Positions 26,212-32,415 of a DNA stretch of 43,515 bases are shown piece after piece. The notes under the pieces are model-generated. The model made no database searches, was not told the DNA's origin, and was given only the letters and a program-made list of their open reading frames with translations. A program made the translations under genes and the position numbers. Within the stretch, counting starts at the first letter, position 1. Each line of letters opens with the position of its first letter. The stretch is from a virus. The DNA lies in IMG/VR virus record IMGVR_UViG_3300034118_001088, positions 1 through 43,515 of that record; one strand, written 5' to 3'.

Positions 26212-26555
26212 GATGTCAACATCTCCATTAGTTTGATCTGCTTCTTCTTGGCGCGGTAGGCGACCTGCTTCTCTGCGTCGGACTTGCGATGACGCCGCTT
26301 GTCGTTGCCCTCACCAAGTTTGTAGATTTTCGCCAGATCACGGCCTCGCGGGTCTTTCTCCCACCCGCTGATGTGGGCGGCGCCCGCACGGTGGAGTTCG
26401 CGTGTGTATTGGAGTACGGTCACGTAGTGAAGGCCCGTCTCGTTGGCCAGTTCCTGGCAGGTGTAGGTGCCTTCGAGGAGGAGCTTGATCAGGTGGGCCT
26501 GCGTGATCGCGTTGATCTTGATCATGCGCTTGCCCTTTTGGTTGGGTGGGCTCAC
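26145..26555 (-). CDS. Helix-turn-helix protein with basic tail
   Basis: 136 residues from a GTG that overlaps the previous stop (GTGA) and has AAGGA upstream; an ATG at 26525 (MIKINAITQ) is an alternative start. Residues about 15-60 form a winged helix-turn-helix (TCQELANETGLHYVTVLQYTRELHRAG), followed by a basic stretch (KRRHRKSDAEKQVAYRAKKK). This looks like a DNA-binding regulator. The last 22 residues lie over the start of the zinc-ribbon gene and are of low apparent constraint. Confidence 0.75.
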   Translation of the reverse strand: MSPPNQKGKRMIKINAITQAHLIKLLLEGTYTCQELANETGLHYVTVLQYTRELHRAGAAHISGWEKDPRGRDLAKIYKLGEGNDKRRHRKSDAEKQVAYRAKKKQIKLMEMLTSCSAPSVEREPTPLKLEPQLVD

Positions 26556-26755
26556 TGCCGATCCTTTATGTTGCCAAGCCGCTGCCAGATGAGTTCGGCT
26601 TCTTCCGGCGGAACCTCTGTCGAGTTCTCAAACAGCGTGCCGTCTTCCATCATCTGTTTAATCGCGGCCATCATCTCGTCCAGTTCTTCCTGCGTGCCAT
26701 CGAAGTTGTCGAAGGCTCCAGGTACGATCTCAAGTTTCAGTTTCTTGTCGGTCAT
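26552..26755 (-). CDS. Small acidic protein
   Basis: 67 residues, strongly acidic and helical (GTQEELDEMMAAIKQMMEDG). No family is recognised. Its stop overlaps the GTG of the HTH gene by 4 nt, and its start lies 26 nt inside the preceding gene, so it is translated with its neighbours. Small acidic phage early proteins often bind host proteins, but there is no direct evidence here. Confidence 0.65.
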   Translation of the reverse strand: MTDKKLKLEIVPGAFDNFDGTQEELDEMMAAIKQMMEDGTLFENSTEVPPEEAELIWQRLGNIKDRQ

Positions 26756-27023
26756 TTCTTTTCCTCAGTCGAAGTAGTTCATCAAGCATCCGCTCCATCT
26801 GGTCTGCGGCGTGTAGGTGAAACGGGCTGATGGGGATGTTGCTTGCGAGGGTTCGCATCATGCCGATGGTCACCCGCACTGATCTCTCAGACACTCCCCG
26901 CTTTTCCTTGGGTTCCCGCGCTGCCTGTATCTGCGCCAGTATCTCGGCCCCGCGCTTGCGGTGGTACTCCCGCTCTTCCTTGGTCTGCTTGGGCTTCTGG
27001 TTTGCGTTGTGGTCACCGCTCAT
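26730..27023 (-). CDS. Small charged helical protein
   Basis: 97 residues from MSGDHNAN at 27023, preceded by GAGGGGGCAGGA and sharing an ATGA overlap with the gene before. It is rich in Lys, Glu and Arg (TKEEREYHRKRGAEILAQ) with a second helical half (HAADQMERMLDELLRLR). No motif is recognised. Confidence 0.65.
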   Translation of the reverse strand: MSGDHNANQKPKQTKEEREYHRKRGAEILAQIQAAREPKEKRGVSERSVRVTIGMMRTLASNIPISPFHLHAADQMERMLDELLRLRKRNDRQETET

Positions 27024-27238
27024 TCCTGCCCCCTCGCTCTGATGGCGTCGGCGCAACAATTTATTCCAAACCCATCTGCGTAAAGCCGTTCACACACCTT
27101 CGCGCACGCCTCACGCTCGGCTGCTACGCCACTCGCATACCCATCCTCCCATGCGTTTTGGGATTGAATCCTTGGGTGGTCTAACGCATTGCACAGGGTG
27201 TTCTCCCATGCGAGGAATGAACCAGATGGTTTGTTCAT
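27020..27238 (-). CDS. Small ACAKVC-family protein, copy 1
   Basis: 72 residues. The core AAEREACAKVCERLYADGF and the ending ADAIRARGQE are shared with the genes at 27235-27426 and 27644-27874. The paired cysteines in ACAKVC, and here also NCCAD, could bind metal or form a disulfide. The function is unknown. Start and stop both use 4-nt ATGA overlaps. Confidence 0.75.
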   Translation of the reverse strand: MNKPSGSFLAWENTLCNALDHPRIQSQNAWEDGYASGVAAEREACAKVCERLYADGFGINCCADAIRARGQE

Positions 27239-27426
27239 CCCTGCCCCCTTGCTCTGATGATGGATGCAGTTATGTGCAGTCCCTCGTCATCACACACCTT
27301 CGCACACGCCTCACGCTCGGCTGCGGCGACAAGGGCGGCGAAGCGTTCAAGTTCTTTTGGGAACATGTCTGTAACAGCAGGCCACAGCCCAACCTCCCGC
27401 GCCATGCGGATGATGTCTTCTTTCAT
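27235..27426 (-). CDS. Small ACAKVC-family protein, copy 2
   Basis: 63 residues: an N-terminal helix (MKEDIIRMAREVGLWP), then ERFAALVAAAEREACAKVC and the ending SIIRARGQG. The core is shared with the neighbours on both sides. The N-terminus resembles that of copy 3 (IIDMANKA). The function is unknown. Both ends overlap neighbours by 4 nt. Confidence 0.75.
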   Translation of the reverse strand: MKEDIIRMAREVGLWPAVTDMFPKELERFAALVAAAEREACAKVCDDEGLHITASIIRARGQG

Positions 27427-27647
27427 TTCTCATCCCTCCATGTGCCATCCTTAAAGATGAACCGTGTAAACAGCAGGTTGCCACCCAAGTCGTAGTGTGC
27501 TGCCATGCAAGGCAGGTTGTTGAGCGCAGGTGATCGGGACTGAAGACCCACGCTACTCTTGTACTCATGCGGGAAGTAGTACATGGTTGTGTGTGCTTCC
27601 TTGGGTGTGTCTGGTGGTGTGGTGAAGTCGTACAGATCGCGCTTCAT
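27423..27647 (-). CDS. Small protein of unknown function
   Basis: 74 residues from MKRDLYDF at 27647; a longer frame upstream overlaps copy 3 and lacks coding character. The sequence has an aromatic-rich, probably beta-rich fold (TTMYYFPHEYKSS ... NLLFTRFIFKDGTWRDE). No family is recognised. It separates copies 2 and 3 of the ACAKVC family and overlaps each by 4 nt. Confidence 0.65.
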   Translation of the reverse strand: MKRDLYDFTTPPDTPKEAHTTMYYFPHEYKSSVGLQSRSPALNNLPCMAAHYDLGGNLLFTRFIFKDGTWRDEK

Positions 27648-27874
27648 GCTTGTCCCCTTGCTCTGATGGCTGCGGCTGCGCTGCTGCCGGGGTCGTCTTC
27701 GTTCCATGCGTCTAGTTCTTCACACACCTTCGCACACGCCTCGCGCTCTCGCTCTGCCACCAGTCGGGCAAAGTGTTCAAACGAAGCAATGCCCGTGCTA
27801 GAAGCGACCAGGAAGTGACGGTCGATGTAGGCATGCGCCTTGTTTGCCATGTCGATGATTTCGTCGCGGGTCAT
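27644..27874 (-). CDS. Small ACAKVC-family protein, copy 3
   Basis: 76 residues: N-terminal helix MTRDEIIDMANKAHAY, then FEHFARLVAEREREACAKVC and the ending AAAIRARGQA. It is the longest of the three paralogs. The shared arginine and alanine pattern around ACAKVC suggests a two-helix hairpin. The function is unknown. It is coupled at both ends by ATGA overlaps. Confidence 0.75.
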   Translation of the reverse strand: MTRDEIIDMANKAHAYIDRHFLVASSTGIASFEHFARLVAEREREACAKVCEELDAWNEDDPGSSAAAAIRARGQA

Positions 27875-28161
27875 TTCTTCCCCCTGTCTTTGAGTTGCCC
27901 CGGTTTAGGTGCCAACAGTGCTGCATCAGACAAGGCCAGTCGTTCGCGCAGGGCGATTGCGGTGTTGCAGATAACCACGCCACCAGCATACGTTCGCTGC
28001 ATCACATGGTTCTCAAGACAGTCCAACGCCTGCCGCAGCAGGGCGGTGTCCGAATCATTAACCGCATGAAGGCGGCGCAGTTCGGCGGCGGCTTCTTCGT
28101 GGTGCGCGGCTTTCTTCAGATCGTTGTCAATCAACTCAGCCAGTCTCAACGCTTCACTCAT
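27871..28161 (-). CDS. Small helical protein of unknown function
   Basis: 96 residues from [10 protein letters not shown] at 28161; the ATG overlaps the previous stop as ATGA, which favours it over an ATG 12 nt upstream. It is helical (ALRLAELIDNDLKKAAHHEE, then ELRRLHAVN). No motif is recognised. This type of small leucine- and alanine-rich early protein is common in phages. Confidence 0.65.
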   Translation of the reverse strand: MSEALRLAELIDNDLKKAAHHEEAAAELRRLHAVNDSDTALLRQALDCLENHVMQRTYAGGVVICNTAIALRERLALSDAALLAPKPGQLKDRGKK

Positions 28162-28277
28162 ACCATCCCCCACAAATAACTGATCAACACCGCCACTGCC
28201 ACGAACGGCCCGAGGAAGATCACGAGCAGGATGGACACCGCCCAGGCCAGGGCGAACAAGTCACCAAGCCATCTCAT
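28158..28277 (-). CDS. Tiny membrane protein, 39 residues
   Basis: The real start is taken as [15 protein letters not shown] at 28277, which overlaps the stop of the sigma-like gene as ATGA; the frame runs further upstream only as a shadow of that gene. Nearly all of the peptide after residue 8 is hydrophobic ([19 protein letters not shown]), enough for one long or two short membrane helices. It could be a holin-like or membrane-associated regulatory peptide. The role is unknown. Confidence 0.6.
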   Translation of the reverse strand: MRWLGDLFALAWAVSILLVIFLGPFVAVAVLISYLWGMV

Positions 28278-29002
28278 GCGGTCTTCCTCGCTTCTTCTTT
28301 CTTGCGCTGCTCTTCTTCCCACGCAGCGCGCTCGTCCGGGTTCATCTTGGCCCACTCGTGCGCTTGCTTGATGGCGTCGAAGTCCACACCTGTTGAAACC
28401 CCCACGTACTCGCGCAGTGGGTCTGAGCGTTCGGGTTTCTTCAGTTTCCGTATCGCCTTGGCTTCGATCTGACGGATGCGTTCGCGGCACACGTCAAACT
28501 TGGCGCCTACCTCGTCCAGCGTGTAGTCGTTTTGCGTGTCGATGCCGAAGCGCATGCGCAGCACCTTAGCCTCGCGCGGCGTGAGGCTGTCGAGCACCTC
28601 ACCCACAACACGTTGCCTGTCTTCCTCCTCCAGCCCAGCATCGGGGGCGGGGGCTTCAAGCAACTCTCCCGTGTGTCGCGCAAGGGTCAGCACCATCTCC
28701 TTGTGGTTCATGCTGAAGTGCGACTTGTTGGTCGGCAGCACGAAGGCCAACTGCTCCTTCGTCCACAACTCTTCCGGCAACAGTCCAAGGAAGTCACAGA
28801 GGCTCTGCGCAGTGGGGGTGAGGTCACCCGTGCTGGCAATCGGTGAGGTCTTGAAGTTGATCAAGCCGCCGACGAGCGACTGGCCCAGGTTCGCAGCCTT
28901 GCAGAACTGCGCCACGTTCTTGTAGCCCGCAAGCTCAATCGCACTGAGGATCAGGTTGTTCCTGACCTTGAGGTCTATGCGGTATTCGCCGTCGTTGTTC
29001 AT
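28274..29002 (-). CDS. XRE-like domain fused to sigma-70 region 4
   Basis: 242 residues. Residues about 17-78 resemble an XRE-type helix-turn-helix domain ([20 protein letters not shown] ... [13 protein letters not shown]). After a linker, residues 133-196 are almost identical to region 4 of housekeeping sigma-70: [35 protein letters not shown] and [13 protein letters not shown]. The recognition-helix residues matching E. coli Arg584, Glu585, Arg588 and Gln589 (here Arg173, Glu174, Arg177, Gln178) are kept. Sigma regions 1-3 are absent, so it cannot act as a complete sigma factor. It could compete for the beta-flap, recruit host polymerase or bind -35 elements. The C-terminus is a charged helix. 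The start overlaps a small membrane gene as ATGA. Confidence 0.9.
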   Translation of the reverse strand: MNNDGEYRIDLKVRNNLILSAIELAGYKNVAQFCKAANLGQSLVGGLINFKTSPIASTGDLTPTAQSLCDFLGLLPEELWTKEQLAFVLPTNKSHFSMNHKEMVLTLARHTGELLEAPAPDAGLEEEDRQRVVGEVLDSLTPREAKVLRMRFGIDTQNDYTLDEVGAKFDVCRERIRQIEAKAIRKLKKPERSDPLREYVGVSTGVDFDAIKQAHEWAKMNPDERAAWEEEQRKKEEARKTA

Positions 29003-29121
29003 AGCAGCACACCCGCCCAGTGAAGGAAGTAAACGATGGCGAAGAACAGGAAGCCAATCGCGCCCAGCATGGCGGCGAGCCAGCCCAAATCTTCTAGGCC
29101 ATCATCTTCGTATCGGTTCAT
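28999..29121 (-). CDS. Tiny membrane protein, 40 residues
   Basis: Short frame with AGGAGAAATCA before the ATG. The N-terminus is acidic ([14 protein letters not shown]) and is followed by a single hydrophobic helix ([20 protein letters not shown]). Its stop overlaps the start of the sigma-like gene as ATGA. An acidic N-terminus outside the helix is typical of small single-pass inner-membrane proteins. The ribosome site and coupling support a real gene; the function is unknown. Confidence 0.65.
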   Translation of the reverse strand: MNRYEDDGLEDLGWLAAMLGAIGFLFFAIVYFLHWAGVLL

Positions 29122-29130
29122 TGATTTCTC

Positions 29131-29283
29131 CTAGATCAGTGCCTCCGGCATGGTTTCCCACGCCTTCGGCTTTGGTTGTTTAGGTTGCTTGTATGGTCGG
29201 CCCTTCCACGTTGGGAAGGGCCAGACCTTGGGTGGTGGGTCTAGTGCTTCTTTTGCACTTCGTACGGCTTTGCGAGTAGCCAT
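29131..29283 (-). CDS. Small basic proline-rich protein, 50 residues
   Basis: The frame MATRKAVRSAKEALDPPP leads into a Trp/Pro/Lys-rich segment (VWPFPTWKGRPYKQPKQPK) and stops at TAG, whose last bases form the ribosome site of the next gene. The composition is unlike random sequence. It overlaps the 53-residue gene by 43 nt in another frame. GGTGA upstream is a weak ribosome site. No family is recognised. Confidence 0.55.
   Translation of the reverse strand: MATRKAVRSAKEALDPPPKVWPFPTWKGRPYKQPKQPKPKAWETMPEALI
29199..29222. other. Perfect 9-bp hairpin inside a small gene
   Basis: GGCCCTTCC (29199-29207) pairs with GGAAGGGCC (29214-29222) around a 6-nt loop. It lies in the coding sequence of the 50-residue gene (over the WPFPTWKG codons). 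No T-tract follows. It may be a translation- or stability-controlling RNA structure, or a by-product of the repeated Pro-Phe-Pro codons. Confidence 0.4.
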
Positions 29284-29402
29284 CGGTCACCCAGTTGTCG
29301 AACGCTCTTGACCCACTGCCGTTGGTTGTGGCGCTGCGTGTGCAGCGGTACGTAGTCCACGGCGAACAACTCACGTACCAGTTTCAATGCGCGTGTTTTC
29401 AT
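29241..29402 (-). CDS. Small basic protein, 53 residues
   Basis: The frame MKTRALKLVRELFAVDYVPL continues through a Gln/Arg-rich segment to VQKKH. It is strongly basic and helical. The ATG overlaps the stop of the upstream gene as ATGA. No family is recognised. A nucleic-acid-binding role is possible from charge alone. Confidence 0.6.
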   Translation of the reverse strand: MKTRALKLVRELFAVDYVPLHTQRHNQRQWVKSVRQLGDRWLLAKPYEVQKKH

Positions 29403-29593
29403 TCTGTTCTGTCCTCCTCTGTTCTCTCCGCTTCTTGAATGTCAGTGATGTCCCAGTTGGCCTCGTCGGCGTCGCCATCGACGTAATCCTCCAGGTTGTT
29501 CATGAGCTTGTCCGCTGCCTCATCTTCAGAGTAGGCGCTGACGACAACGGTGATGTAGGACTCGCGCCTGAGTTCGATCTCGTAGAACTTCAT
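29399..29593 (-). CDS. Small acidic protein, 64 residues
   Basis: The N-terminal half alternates hydrophobic and charged residues (MKFYEIELRRESYITVVVSA), like a small beta-sheet protein; the second half is highly acidic (NNLEDYVDGDADEANWD). Both ends have 4-nt overlaps with neighbours. The acidic surface might mimic DNA, as some anti-restriction proteins do, but this is speculation. Confidence 0.65.
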   Translation of the reverse strand: MKFYEIELRRESYITVVVSAYSEDEAADKLMNNLEDYVDGDADEANWDITDIQEAERTEEDRTE

Positions 29594-30102
29594 GCTGCAC
29601 CTCCCAGGAACAGGATACGCAGGCGCTGCCAGAAGGTTAAGTGCGAGAAGGGTTGAAGCACGGGCACCTCGATCTGGATCGGTGGGCGCTCCCTGAGATC
29701 GCGTATCTCCTGGCGCATCTGCAGCATGCTCTCCGCAGCGTCAGCCAACTCATCCTTCAGCCGCTTGCGATCCCACAGCAGCATGGTGCGCTCATCAGCC
29801 AGGGACTTCTTTGGCGCTGGCGCTGGCGCAGGCGCTGCAGCCGGTGCAGCTACTGACTCAGCCTTCTTCGTGTACTTGCGCTTGGGCGCGCCCTTGAGAA
29901 TCTCCAGCTTGCGCTCGTACGCACGCTTGGCCTTGGCCTTCTTGGCCCGCACGCGGGCGGCGTTCTGCACGCTGAAGACGTACTGCTTACTGCAGCCGAC
30001 CTCGTCGGCAATCTGTGCACGGGTTTTGTTTTTGTCTTTGAGCAGGGTGCGGATGAGTTCCGCCTTGTTGATCTTGGTTGGGGTTGTTACGGTTTCGGTC
30101 AT
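29590..30102 (-). CDS. Helix-turn-helix protein with basic Ala/Pro linker and coiled coil
   Basis: 170 residues from MTETVTTP at 30102, preceded by AAGGAGAAAGTA; the frame extends upstream over the terminator-like hairpin without a site. Residues about 10-45 carry a helix-turn-helix (NKTRAQIADEVGCSKQYVFS). Then comes a very basic stretch (RVRAKKAKAKRAYERKL), an Ala/Pro linker and a coiled coil (ERTMLLWDRKRLKDELADAA). It looks like a DNA-binding, probably dimeric regulator or chromatin-like protein. Confidence 0.75.
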   Translation of the reverse strand: MTETVTTPTKINKAELIRTLLKDKNKTRAQIADEVGCSKQYVFSVQNAARVRAKKAKAKRAYERKLEILKGAPKRKYTKKAESVAAPAAAPAPAPAPKKSLADERTMLLWDRKRLKDELADAAESMLQMRQEIRDLRERPPIQIEVPVLQPFSHLTFWQRLRILFLGGAA

Positions 30103-30150
30103 TACTTTCTCCTTTGTGGTTGTGGGAAGTCCAAGTTTAGACAGAAGCAA

Positions 30151-30170
30151 CCGAGGGCGCAAGCCCTCGG
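30151..30170 (-). terminator. Rho-independent-like terminator after the DUF932 gene
   Basis: On the minus strand CCGAGGGC-TTGC-GCCCTCGG is a perfect 8-bp stem with a tetraloop, followed by TTGCTTCTG, a weak T-tract. It lies about 33 nt after the stop of the DUF932 gene and before the ribosome site of the next gene. It likely ends or attenuates transcripts from the DUF932 gene. Confidence 0.65.
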
Positions 30171-30203
30171 AAGAAGAGATGTTGATAGAGAAAGAGACGG
30201 GCT

Positions 30204-31181
30204 TCACGCTGCAGCCAGAGCCAACTCAACTGCGCGGTTCTTGAGCGTGTCGCCCTGGCCCCACAGAGCAGAGGCAGTGCGGTTCTCATCCGAGTGAGCG
30301 CGGATGTGGTGGTCAGCGTACTCGGTGACCGCGTTGAGCCAACCCCACGCAGTTTGGTTAGCAGTTTCCAACTGAGCCCCACGCGCAGCACCGTTGAACA
30401 ACTCCATCACGCGGATGAATCCACGCGACTCCTTGACCTTGTCGGCGTCCTTGGTTGTGCCGGTCTTGAACAGGTGGAGCGTGAGGTCTTCGGCCAGGGG
30501 GCGTGCGACCTTGATGCCCGCCAGTTGGCGGCTCATCTCCATGAAGGCATGGAACTCGGCGTTGGCGTTCTCCAATACTGATTGGACTTCTTCAGGCTTG
30601 AACTCGCTGCGGTGCGTCACCCGCACTGCTGCCTTGCCCTCGCGTGCCATGCTCAGGGTGTTGTTGCACACCACGCGCACCGTCGTCCACCGGGCCTCGG
30701 TGGCCAGGGAGCCATCGGCTGAGGTAGACAGGAGAGCGTAGGGCACGATCCTGTCGGAGTACCCATCGACGCAAACCCCCGCTGCCATCTTCGCTGTGGC
30801 GAAGTACCGCTTGCCACCAAACAAAACCCCGGCGCTTTCAATCGTCATGCCACCTGCCGTGGCCCAGTCGCGGAAGAACTCCAGCACCTCACGGGGCTGC
30901 ACCACTTTGTACGAATCAGACACCACGCCAAGCGCGTCCTTCGTATCAGACCTAAACAACACAACCTTGTCCTTCACTACCTTCATCTGGTCGGCGTTCT
31001 GCCCACGCTCGGTGGCGTAGCGCACGTACCCACGCTGCACTTCATAGTTCATACCGGCTTCCTCTTGCCATTTCTCAATGGACTGACCGGGCAGCATCAG
31101 TTGCCCCAGGCCATGCCACTCGCGTTGGGTGGATGCGTAAGAGGTGGTGCCTGCTGCGTTTGTATAGAGTTGATGAGCCAT
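30204..31181 (-). CDS. DUF932 (phage/plasmid-like) protein
   Basis: 325 residues, the usual size of this family. Family-like features are REWHGLGQLMLPGQSIEKW near the N-terminus, LFRSDTKDALGVVSDSYKVV and VVCNNTLSMA in the middle. DUF932 proteins occur on plasmids and phages and have no established biochemical role; some are linked to anti-defence or replication by context only. ATG is preceded by AGGAGAAAGCAAC. The gene stands alone between a terminator-like hairpin downstream and a structured leader upstream, so it may be expressed separately and strongly. Confidence 0.85.
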   Translation of the reverse strand: MAHQLYTNAAGTTSYASTQREWHGLGQLMLPGQSIEKWQEEAGMNYEVQRGYVRYATERGQNADQMKVVKDKVVLFRSDTKDALGVVSDSYKVVQPREVLEFFRDWATAGGMTIESAGVLFGGKRYFATAKMAAGVCVDGYSDRIVPYALLSTSADGSLATEARWTTVRVVCNNTLSMAREGKAAVRVTHRSEFKPEEVQSVLENANAEFHAFMEMSRQLAGIKVARPLAEDLTLHLFKTGTTKDADKVKESRGFIRVMELFNGAARGAQLETANQTAWGWLNAVTEYADHHIRAHSDENRTASALWGQGDTLKNRAVELALAAA

Positions 31182-31204
31182 GTTGCTTTCTCCTAGTTGA
31201 GATT

Positions 31205-31223
31205 GCCGCTGATCCGCAGCGGC
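31205..31223 (-). promoter_or_regulatory. Leader hairpin A upstream of DUF932 gene
   Basis: GCCGCTG-ATCCG-CAGCGGC (plus-strand reading) is a perfect 7-bp stem with a 5-nt loop. It ends 23 nt before the start codon of the DUF932 gene. A near-copy with a compensatory base-pair change lies at 31692-31710, also 23 nt before a start codon. The pair suggests a selected RNA structure in the 5' leader. Confidence 0.6.
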
Positions 31224-31230
31224 TACGGGT

Positions 31231-31246
31231 TGTCCAGAAGTGGACA
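31231..31246. repeat. TGTCCA/TGGACA inverted repeat
   Basis: TGTCCA-GAAG-TGGACA is a perfect 6-bp inverted repeat between leader hairpin A and the next hairpin. It shares the GGACA half-sequence with the dispersed GGGGACA repeats but in opposite arrangement. Confidence 0.4.
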
Positions 31247-31254
31247 GTGTAACC

Positions 31255-31276
31255 CCTTCCCACGGTTGTGGGAAGG
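31255..31276. terminator. 9-bp hairpin between DUF932 and the 124-residue gene
   Basis: CCTTCCCAC (31255-31263) pairs perfectly with GTGGGAAGG (31268-31276) around GGTT. A run of seven A (plus strand) lies on the far side, which is the wrong side for a minus-strand terminator. It may act as a weak terminator or mRNA stabiliser after the 124-residue gene. Confidence 0.45.
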
Positions 31277-31293
31277 ACTCGGGTGAAAAAAAT

Positions 31294-31668
31294 TTAGCTG
31301 ACGCTGACCTCGAAGGTCAGGTCGCGCACTGCGTCCTTGACGGCGTCCTCCAGGGCATAGTGCTTCACGAAGTCGTCGAGGTCGTGGTCTTCCATTGTGC
31401 GGAGCATCCGGTCGTACTCGTCATGGTCGTACTCTTCGCAGTGGGCGCTGATGGCTTCCTCGATCTTGGCCTCGACCATGCTGCCCACCAGCGGGGTGAC
31501 GAGCGCGCGGAGGGCGTCCATGTCTACGGTGACGTTCGTCTCCTTCTGAAAGAGTGCAGCCTCGGTCAGTCGGGTTTCCAACTCAGCGATGCGCTGAGCC
31601 AGGGGCTGGGTGGCCTGCACGATGGCCGCGTTGAGGAGTTGGTTGAAGATGGTGTTGATGTCAATCAT
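31294..31668 (-). CDS. Protein of unknown function, 124 residues
   Basis: ATG preceded by AGGAGAAAGCAACC. The N-terminal half is helical, with a possible coiled coil (LAQRIAELETRLTEAALFQ). The C-terminal half is very acidic and His/Asp-rich (HCEEYDHDEYDRMLRTMEDH), which might bind divalent metal. No family is recognised. It follows leader hairpin B and one copy of the GGGGACA repeat. Confidence 0.7.
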   Translation of the reverse strand: MIDINTIFNQLLNAAIVQATQPLAQRIAELETRLTEAALFQKETNVTVDMDALRALVTPLVGSMVEAKIEEAISAHCEEYDHDEYDRMLRTMEDHDLDDFVKHYALEDAVKDAVRDLTFEVSVS

Positions 31669-31691
31669 GGTTGCTTTCTCCTAGTTGATGT

Positions 31692-31710
31692 GCCACTGAA
31701 CCGCAGTGGC
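31692..31710 (-). promoter_or_regulatory. Leader hairpin B upstream of the 124-residue gene
   Basis: GCCACTG-AACCG-CAGTGGC (plus-strand reading) is a perfect 7-bp stem with a 5-nt loop. Relative to hairpin A one G-C pair has become A-T, so pairing is kept. It also ends 23 nt before the start codon, and the sequence between hairpin and start is nearly the same in both leaders. Confidence 0.6.
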
Positions 31711-31717
31711 CACGGAT

Positions 31718-31733
31718 GGGGACAAGCGTCCCC
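31718..31733. repeat. GGGGACA-type inverted repeat, copy 1
   Basis: GGGGAC-AAGC-GTCCCC, 4 nt after the stop of the 59-residue gene. This copy keeps six paired bases rather than seven, which fits a 6-bp RNA stem with a tetraloop. Confidence 0.7.
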
Positions 31734-31737
31734 GATC

Positions 31738-31917
31738 TCAGTGTGTTGTCCCACGCTCGATGGTGTAGACCCGGTCACCGTCGCGCACGCTGACCTCAGC
31801 ATCGGGGTCGCGCTTGCTGAGTTCCTCGATGACTTGGCGGTACGTCATACCCGGCACCATCTCAGCATCGAGATCAGCCGCGCTGCGTAGGTACTCGATC
31901 AGTTCCTTGACCTTCAT
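31738..31917 (-). CDS. Small protein of unknown function, 59 residues
   Basis: MKVKELIEYLRSAADLDAEM, then TYRQVIEELSKRDPDAEVSV and a short C-terminal strand. It looks like a compact alpha/beta protein. The ATG overlaps the preceding stop as ATGA. It ends just before the first GGGGACA repeat. No family is recognised. Confidence 0.65.
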   Translation of the reverse strand: MKVKELIEYLRSAADLDAEMVPGMTYRQVIEELSKRDPDAEVSVRDGDRVYTIERGTTH

Positions 31918-32129
31918 GACCTGTGTTCCTGGTACTTGATGTAGAACTGAGTGAACAGGTCGGGGAAGGCAGCGCGTAGGCGTGCGTTGTTGTGGCTGTC
32001 GGCGTGGACATACGCCTTGCCGATGCTCTTAGCGAAGTCACCCCCCTCACCGATCATGCACAGCGCAGCGTGCAGGTAGTCGTCGTCCTTGGTGGGGCGC
32101 ACGGGTAGTGCGGTGATGTTGTCTTTCAT
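31914..32129 (-). CDS. Small protein of unknown function, 71 residues
   Basis: Start MKDNITALPV at 32129, which overlaps the previous stop as ATGA; the longer frame upstream is a shadow. It contains DDYLHAALCMIGEGGDFAKS and ends LFTQFYIKYQEHRS. It is probably helical. No family is recognised. Confidence 0.65.
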   Translation of the reverse strand: MKDNITALPVRPTKDDDYLHAALCMIGEGGDFAKSIGKAYVHADSHNNARLRAAFPDLFTQFYIKYQEHRS

Positions 32130-32413
32130 GCTGTCTGCTCCTCTTTCTTCTGCTTCACGATGCGTCCACGATTGTCGAACTCGACGTTGGCCAGGACGAA
32201 ACTGCCCTCGACTTGGGGTTGGTACCACTCGATGTTGTAGCTCGCGTCGTCGGACACCGGCACATACCACACCCAGTAGGTGTTCTTACGCTTGTTGGCC
32301 CAGGTCATCAACTCGTTGAGGTCTGTGCCTGAGCGCCACTCCCAGATCGATGTGATCAGGAAATGGAAAGTGGGTTGGGTGTGCGTGAGTGTGGTGGGTT
32401 TGATTACTTGCAT
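32126..32413 (-). CDS. Small aromatic-rich protein, 95 residues
   Basis: Start MQVIKPTTL at 32413, with AGGAGAGTGACC before it. It is rich in Trp and Tyr (NTYWVWYVPVSDDASYNIEW) and probably forms a small beta-rich fold; the C-terminus is basic. No family is recognised. It ends with an ATGA overlap. Confidence 0.65.
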   Translation of the reverse strand: MQVIKPTTLTHTQPTFHFLITSIWEWRSGTDLNELMTWANKRKNTYWVWYVPVSDDASYNIEWYQPQVEGSFVLANVEFDNRGRIVKQKKEEQTA

Positions 32414-32415
32414 GG

